A stretch of 8,078 nt of DNA, from contig MFIX01000035.1 in assembly GCA_001780825.1 (NCBI GenBank), positions 6,772 to 14,849 of the forward strand, read 5' to 3'. A program made the translations under genes and the position numbers. This DNA is from Candidatus Glassbacteria bacterium RIFCSPLOWO2_12_FULL_58_11 (GTDB lineage Bacteria; Gemmatimonadota; Glassbacteria; GWA2-58-10). This document shows, one piece after another, positions 6,589-8,078 of this stretch (positions are counted from its first letter, which is position 1; every line of letters begins with the position of its first letter). The notes under the pieces are model-generated. The model made no database searches and was not told the DNA's origin. It saw only the letters and a program-made list of their open reading frames with translations.

Positions 6589-7275
6589 TCAGTGCCGCGC
6601 TGCCCCGTCAGGAGCTTTCACGCCGCTTTTCTTCTCTTTGCCGGACCCAGCCGGCTTTGCGGCTCCCTCGCCGATCAGCTTGTCCAGCTTACCGGAATAG
6701 TCCTCATAGATCTTCACCAGCTCTTCCGGGCTTGCCGCATCCCGCGCCAGGTTATCCCCGGCTGACCACACCGCCCCGTCGAGCAGCTCAGTCCCGGCCT
6801 CGGGCAGACTGTTCTCCTGGAGGATTTCCAGCTCCCGATTGGTGGTCGTAATAGCATCTTCGAGAAGACCGATGCGGGAATTTAAAGTCTGATCATCCTG
6901 GGGCTGCAAGGTGTTTTCACCGTCGCCGGCATAACTTCCCTCCGTGTAATCGCCGGGAGACTTGGCATTCATCCGGTCCAATTCCTTATTCATGCTTTCG
7001 AGATCGGATTTCAGCTCCACCAACCGGGACTGGCTTTCGCCTGTGCCGCGCACGCGTCCGTAGAGCTGGTTGTCAAAAAGCGAAAGCTCATCGGCAAACT
7101 CGCTCACCGAGCGGCCCAAGGCCGCACGCTGCCGCAGCCCGCCAAGCACCTGCTCCACCCGGGCTTTCTCCCGTGCCAGGTCGAGCACTTTCCTCCCGCT
7201 TGTCTCAGCCGCCGGAACCCGGGCGCTGAGAACCAGGATCGAGATAAGGCTGATTTCGATAATCGGATTTCTCAT
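6589..7275 (-). CDS. Secreted/periplasmic coiled-coil protein of unknown function, 228 aa
   Basis: Residues 1-23 look like a Sec signal peptide ('IIEISLISILVLSA' core, likely cleavage near 'VPAA' at 20-23). The mature part is charged and rich in heptad-like Leu/Glu/Lys/Arg: helices at about 27-72, 79-104 and 130-156 have coiled-coil character. They are interrupted by a Gly/Asp/Ser-rich stretch (107-128), with a further helix at about 182-203. The tail (204-228) is disordered, Lys/Gly/Ala-rich and ends in 'AARH'. Cysteines are absent. I recognise no named family; a periplasmic scaffold or spacer is the natural reading. The start ATG at 7275 has GGGGAG about 10 nt upstream (7286-7291). It is probably the first full gene of a minus-strand unit continuing through the 38-aa ORF to the giant secreted protein, because no terminator is seen after it. 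Confidence 0.75.
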   Translation of the reverse strand: MRNPIIEISLISILVLSARVPAAETSGRKVLDLAREKARVEQVLGGLRQRAALGRSVSEFADELSLFDNQLYGRVRGTGESQSRLVELKSDLESMNKELDRMNAKSPGDYTEGSYAGDGENTLQPQDDQTLNSRIGLLEDAITTTNRELEILQENSLPEAGTELLDGAVWSAGDNLARDAASPEELVKIYEDYSGKLDKLIGEGAAKPAGSGKEKKSGVKAPDGAARH

Positions 7276-7307
7276 TTCTCTTTTTCTCCCCTAATTGAAC
7301 ATCACCC

Positions 7308-7346
7308 TCAATCATCCGCCCTGGAAAAAGGCAATTTATGTTCCAT
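7308..7346 (-). CDS. Possible 12-codon leader ORF upstream of the coiled-coil gene
   Basis: ATG 7346 to TGA 7308 encodes MEHKLPFSRADD. It has GGAGG five bases upstream, inside a small CTGC-GGAG-GCAG hairpin loop. It falls within the predicted 5' leader, starting about 30 nt after the predicted transcription start and ending 32 nt before the coiled-coil ATG. A second mini-ORF (ATG-TTC-AAT-TAG) follows directly. It may be a translated leader peptide or a chance ORF; the peptide shows no run of one amino acid that would mark classical attenuation. Confidence 0.25.
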   Translation of the reverse strand: MEHKLPFSRADD

Positions 7347-7381
7347 TACTGCCTCCGCAGGGGCAAAGCGGCGGGTATGTT

Positions 7382-7410
7382 ATTGTATCTTATTGAGGTA
7401 TAATGATTAA
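7382..7410 (-). promoter_or_regulatory. Candidate promoter for the coiled-coil / small membrane / giant protein unit
   Basis: On the minus strand a -10 TACAAT (7382-7387, 5/6) and a weak -35 TTAATC (7405-7410, 3/6) are spaced by exactly 17 bp in a locally AT-rich patch of a GC-rich intergenic region. Transcription would start near 7375, about 100 nt before the ATG at 7275. The weak -35 would fit an activated promoter. Confidence 0.45.
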
Positions 7411-7476
7411 CGCCCATATCAACAAGCCGCGAACAGGCCGCCGGCTGAAGGTCCGGACAGCGTTCGGGGACCGCCG

Positions 7477-7516
7477 GGTATCAGAAATCTGAGAGGCGGT
7501 ATCAGATATTTGAGAG
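7477..7516. repeat. Two tandem 19-bp repeats, 21-bp period, each with an internal dyad
   Basis: GGTATCAGAAATCTGAGAG (7477-7495) and GGTATCAGATATTTGAGAG (7498-7516) differ at two positions and lie 21 bp apart, about two helical turns. Each contains a dyad: TCAGA-AA-TCTGA is perfect in the first copy and has one mismatch in the second. They abut the stop codon of the beta-barrel gene and lie about 70-110 bp upstream of the candidate promoter at 7382-7410. The form is that of paired operators for a dimeric regulator. No ORF or terminator explains them. Confidence 0.5.
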
Positions 7517-8078
7517 CTAGAAGCGGCAGGTCAGGCTGAAATTGAACAAGCCCTTGTTGAAATTCAGATCGCGGATGGAAGACTGGTTGCGGAAAGCGCT
7601 GAGAGTCGCCGCCGCCTCCAGTCTGGGGTTCAGCGGCCGGGAGAGCTTGAGTACAAGGCCGTTGTTGTCGTTGTCCTCGGTGATAATATCGACCAGGATC
7701 GGCTCGCTGACCTTGTCGGAATAGCGTCTGAGCTCGAAAAAGAGGTAAGCATTGAGGAAAAACTCGCGGGGCAGCTTATCGGCGAACAGGATGCTGAAAC
7801 GGTTGTTCCAATAGGAGAAACCAAAGTTGTTGGAATCGTTTCGCTGGAGCGAATAGGTGAAATCCAGCAAAAAGGTGCGGCTCAGGGCCGCGGTGAAATC
7901 CAGTTGATGCAGGCGGTCCCGCTGAGTCTGATCGAGCTGGACCAGAACACCCCGGGAGTCCGGCCGGTTAATCAGACGCTGGTATTTCCGGTGGGTGTAA
8001 GAATAGCCCAGCGAGCCGATCAGGCCGCCGGCCAGGGCGCGGGTTAGCTGAATGTTGGGAGTGTGGGCCCCGTAGTCG
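7517..8078 (-). CDS. Outer-membrane beta-barrel protein, C-terminal 186 residues, 5' end outside the window
   Basis: The frame is open from the right edge to TAG at 7517-7519, so the start and N-terminal domains are missing. The visible part is a run of amphipathic beta-strands with aromatic ends, for example 'LIGSLGYSYTHRKY' (19-32), 'RTFLLDFTYSLQRNDSNN' (67-84), 'FGFSYWNNRFSILFADKL' (85-102) and 'FFLNAYLFFELRRYS' (106-120). They are separated by polar turns such as 'ITEDNDNNG' (132-140). The last residue is Phe (strand 'LFNFSLTCRF'), the usual C-terminal signal for barrel insertion. The 'Y-x-x-x-RNDSNN...Y' strand pair resembles the barrel ends of TPR-linked outer-membrane proteins, but the diagnostic N-terminal part is not seen, so no family is assigned. 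It could be the outer-membrane channel or anchor for the adjacent surface proteins (inference from position only). Confidence 0.75.
   Translation of the reverse strand, partial: DYGAHTPNIQLTRALAGGLIGSLGYSYTHRKYQRLINRPDSRGVLVQLDQTQRDRLHQLDFTAALSRTFLLDFTYSLQRNDSNNFGFSYWNNRFSILFADKLPREFFLNAYLFFELRRYSDKVSEPILVDIITEDNDNNGLVLKLSRPLNPRLEAAATLSAFRNQSSIRDLNFNKGLFNFSLTCRF

Noticed and set aside
7399..7404. Perfect TATAAT on the plus strand as a promoter
   Set aside because: The position 17 bp upstream (TATGTT) is a poor -35, and no plus-strand gene follows; downstream is the antisense of the barrel gene.
7450..7472. GGTCC...GGACC stem-loop as a terminator of the barrel gene
   Set aside because: The stem is only about 5 bp and no U-tract follows on either strand.
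1..8078. CRISPR array, tRNA, rRNA, insertion sequence or phage genes
   Set aside because: I saw no regularly spaced repeats, no tRNA-like cloverleaf, no transposase-like protein and no terminal inverted repeats. All substantial coding is envelope-related.

Overview
The window looks like a chromosomal segment from a GC-rich, double-membraned bacterium, most likely in or near the Fibrobacteres-Chlorobi-Bacteroidetes (FCB) superphylum or one of the related uncultured candidate phyla. The main evidence is the C-terminus of the large secreted protein (stop at 2500): a 'TPNPFNPSTTISY...GRLV...SGVYFYRL...KMVLLK' module, the FlgD-like / type IX secretion (T9SS) sorting tail common in that group. A lipobox lipoprotein and a C-terminally Phe-ended outer-membrane beta-barrel also point to an outer membrane. 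The species cannot be named from sequence alone.

Layout, left to right. (1) 1-1773: two divergent surface-glycan genes. The 5' part of a GT-C (GT39/ArnT-like) membrane glycosyltransferase runs leftward off the edge, and a complete Wzx/MATE-type polysaccharide flippase runs rightward. A good sigma70-like promoter for the glycosyltransferase lies between them. (2) 1767-2289: a small cysteine-rich lipoprotein on the minus strand, convergent with the flippase. Its rho-independent terminator has its U-tract encoded over the last codons of the flippase. (3) 2418-7410, all minus strand: a probable transcription unit. It has a weak promoter (7382-7410), a 12-codon leader ORF, a periplasmic coiled-coil protein (228 aa), a 38-aa single-helix membrane protein with a perfect Shine-Dalgarno, a possible 33-37-aa ORF overlapping the next start, and a 1254-aa secreted multidomain protein ending at a strong terminator. 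(4) 7477-8078: the C-terminal 186 residues of an outer-membrane beta-barrel protein, followed by two tandem 19-bp dyad repeats.

Functionally the window is an envelope/surface locus: glycan polymer assembly on the left, and a surface-displayed beta-sandwich protein with small envelope partners on the right. The giant protein has a signal peptide, a PPC-like domain, about eight carboxypeptidase-regulatory-like Ig domains and a T9SS tail, with no recognisable catalytic domain, so an adhesive or structural role is more likely than an enzymatic one. The least explained parts are the two small ORFs ahead of the giant gene, the leader ORF, and the Cys-patterned lipoprotein.
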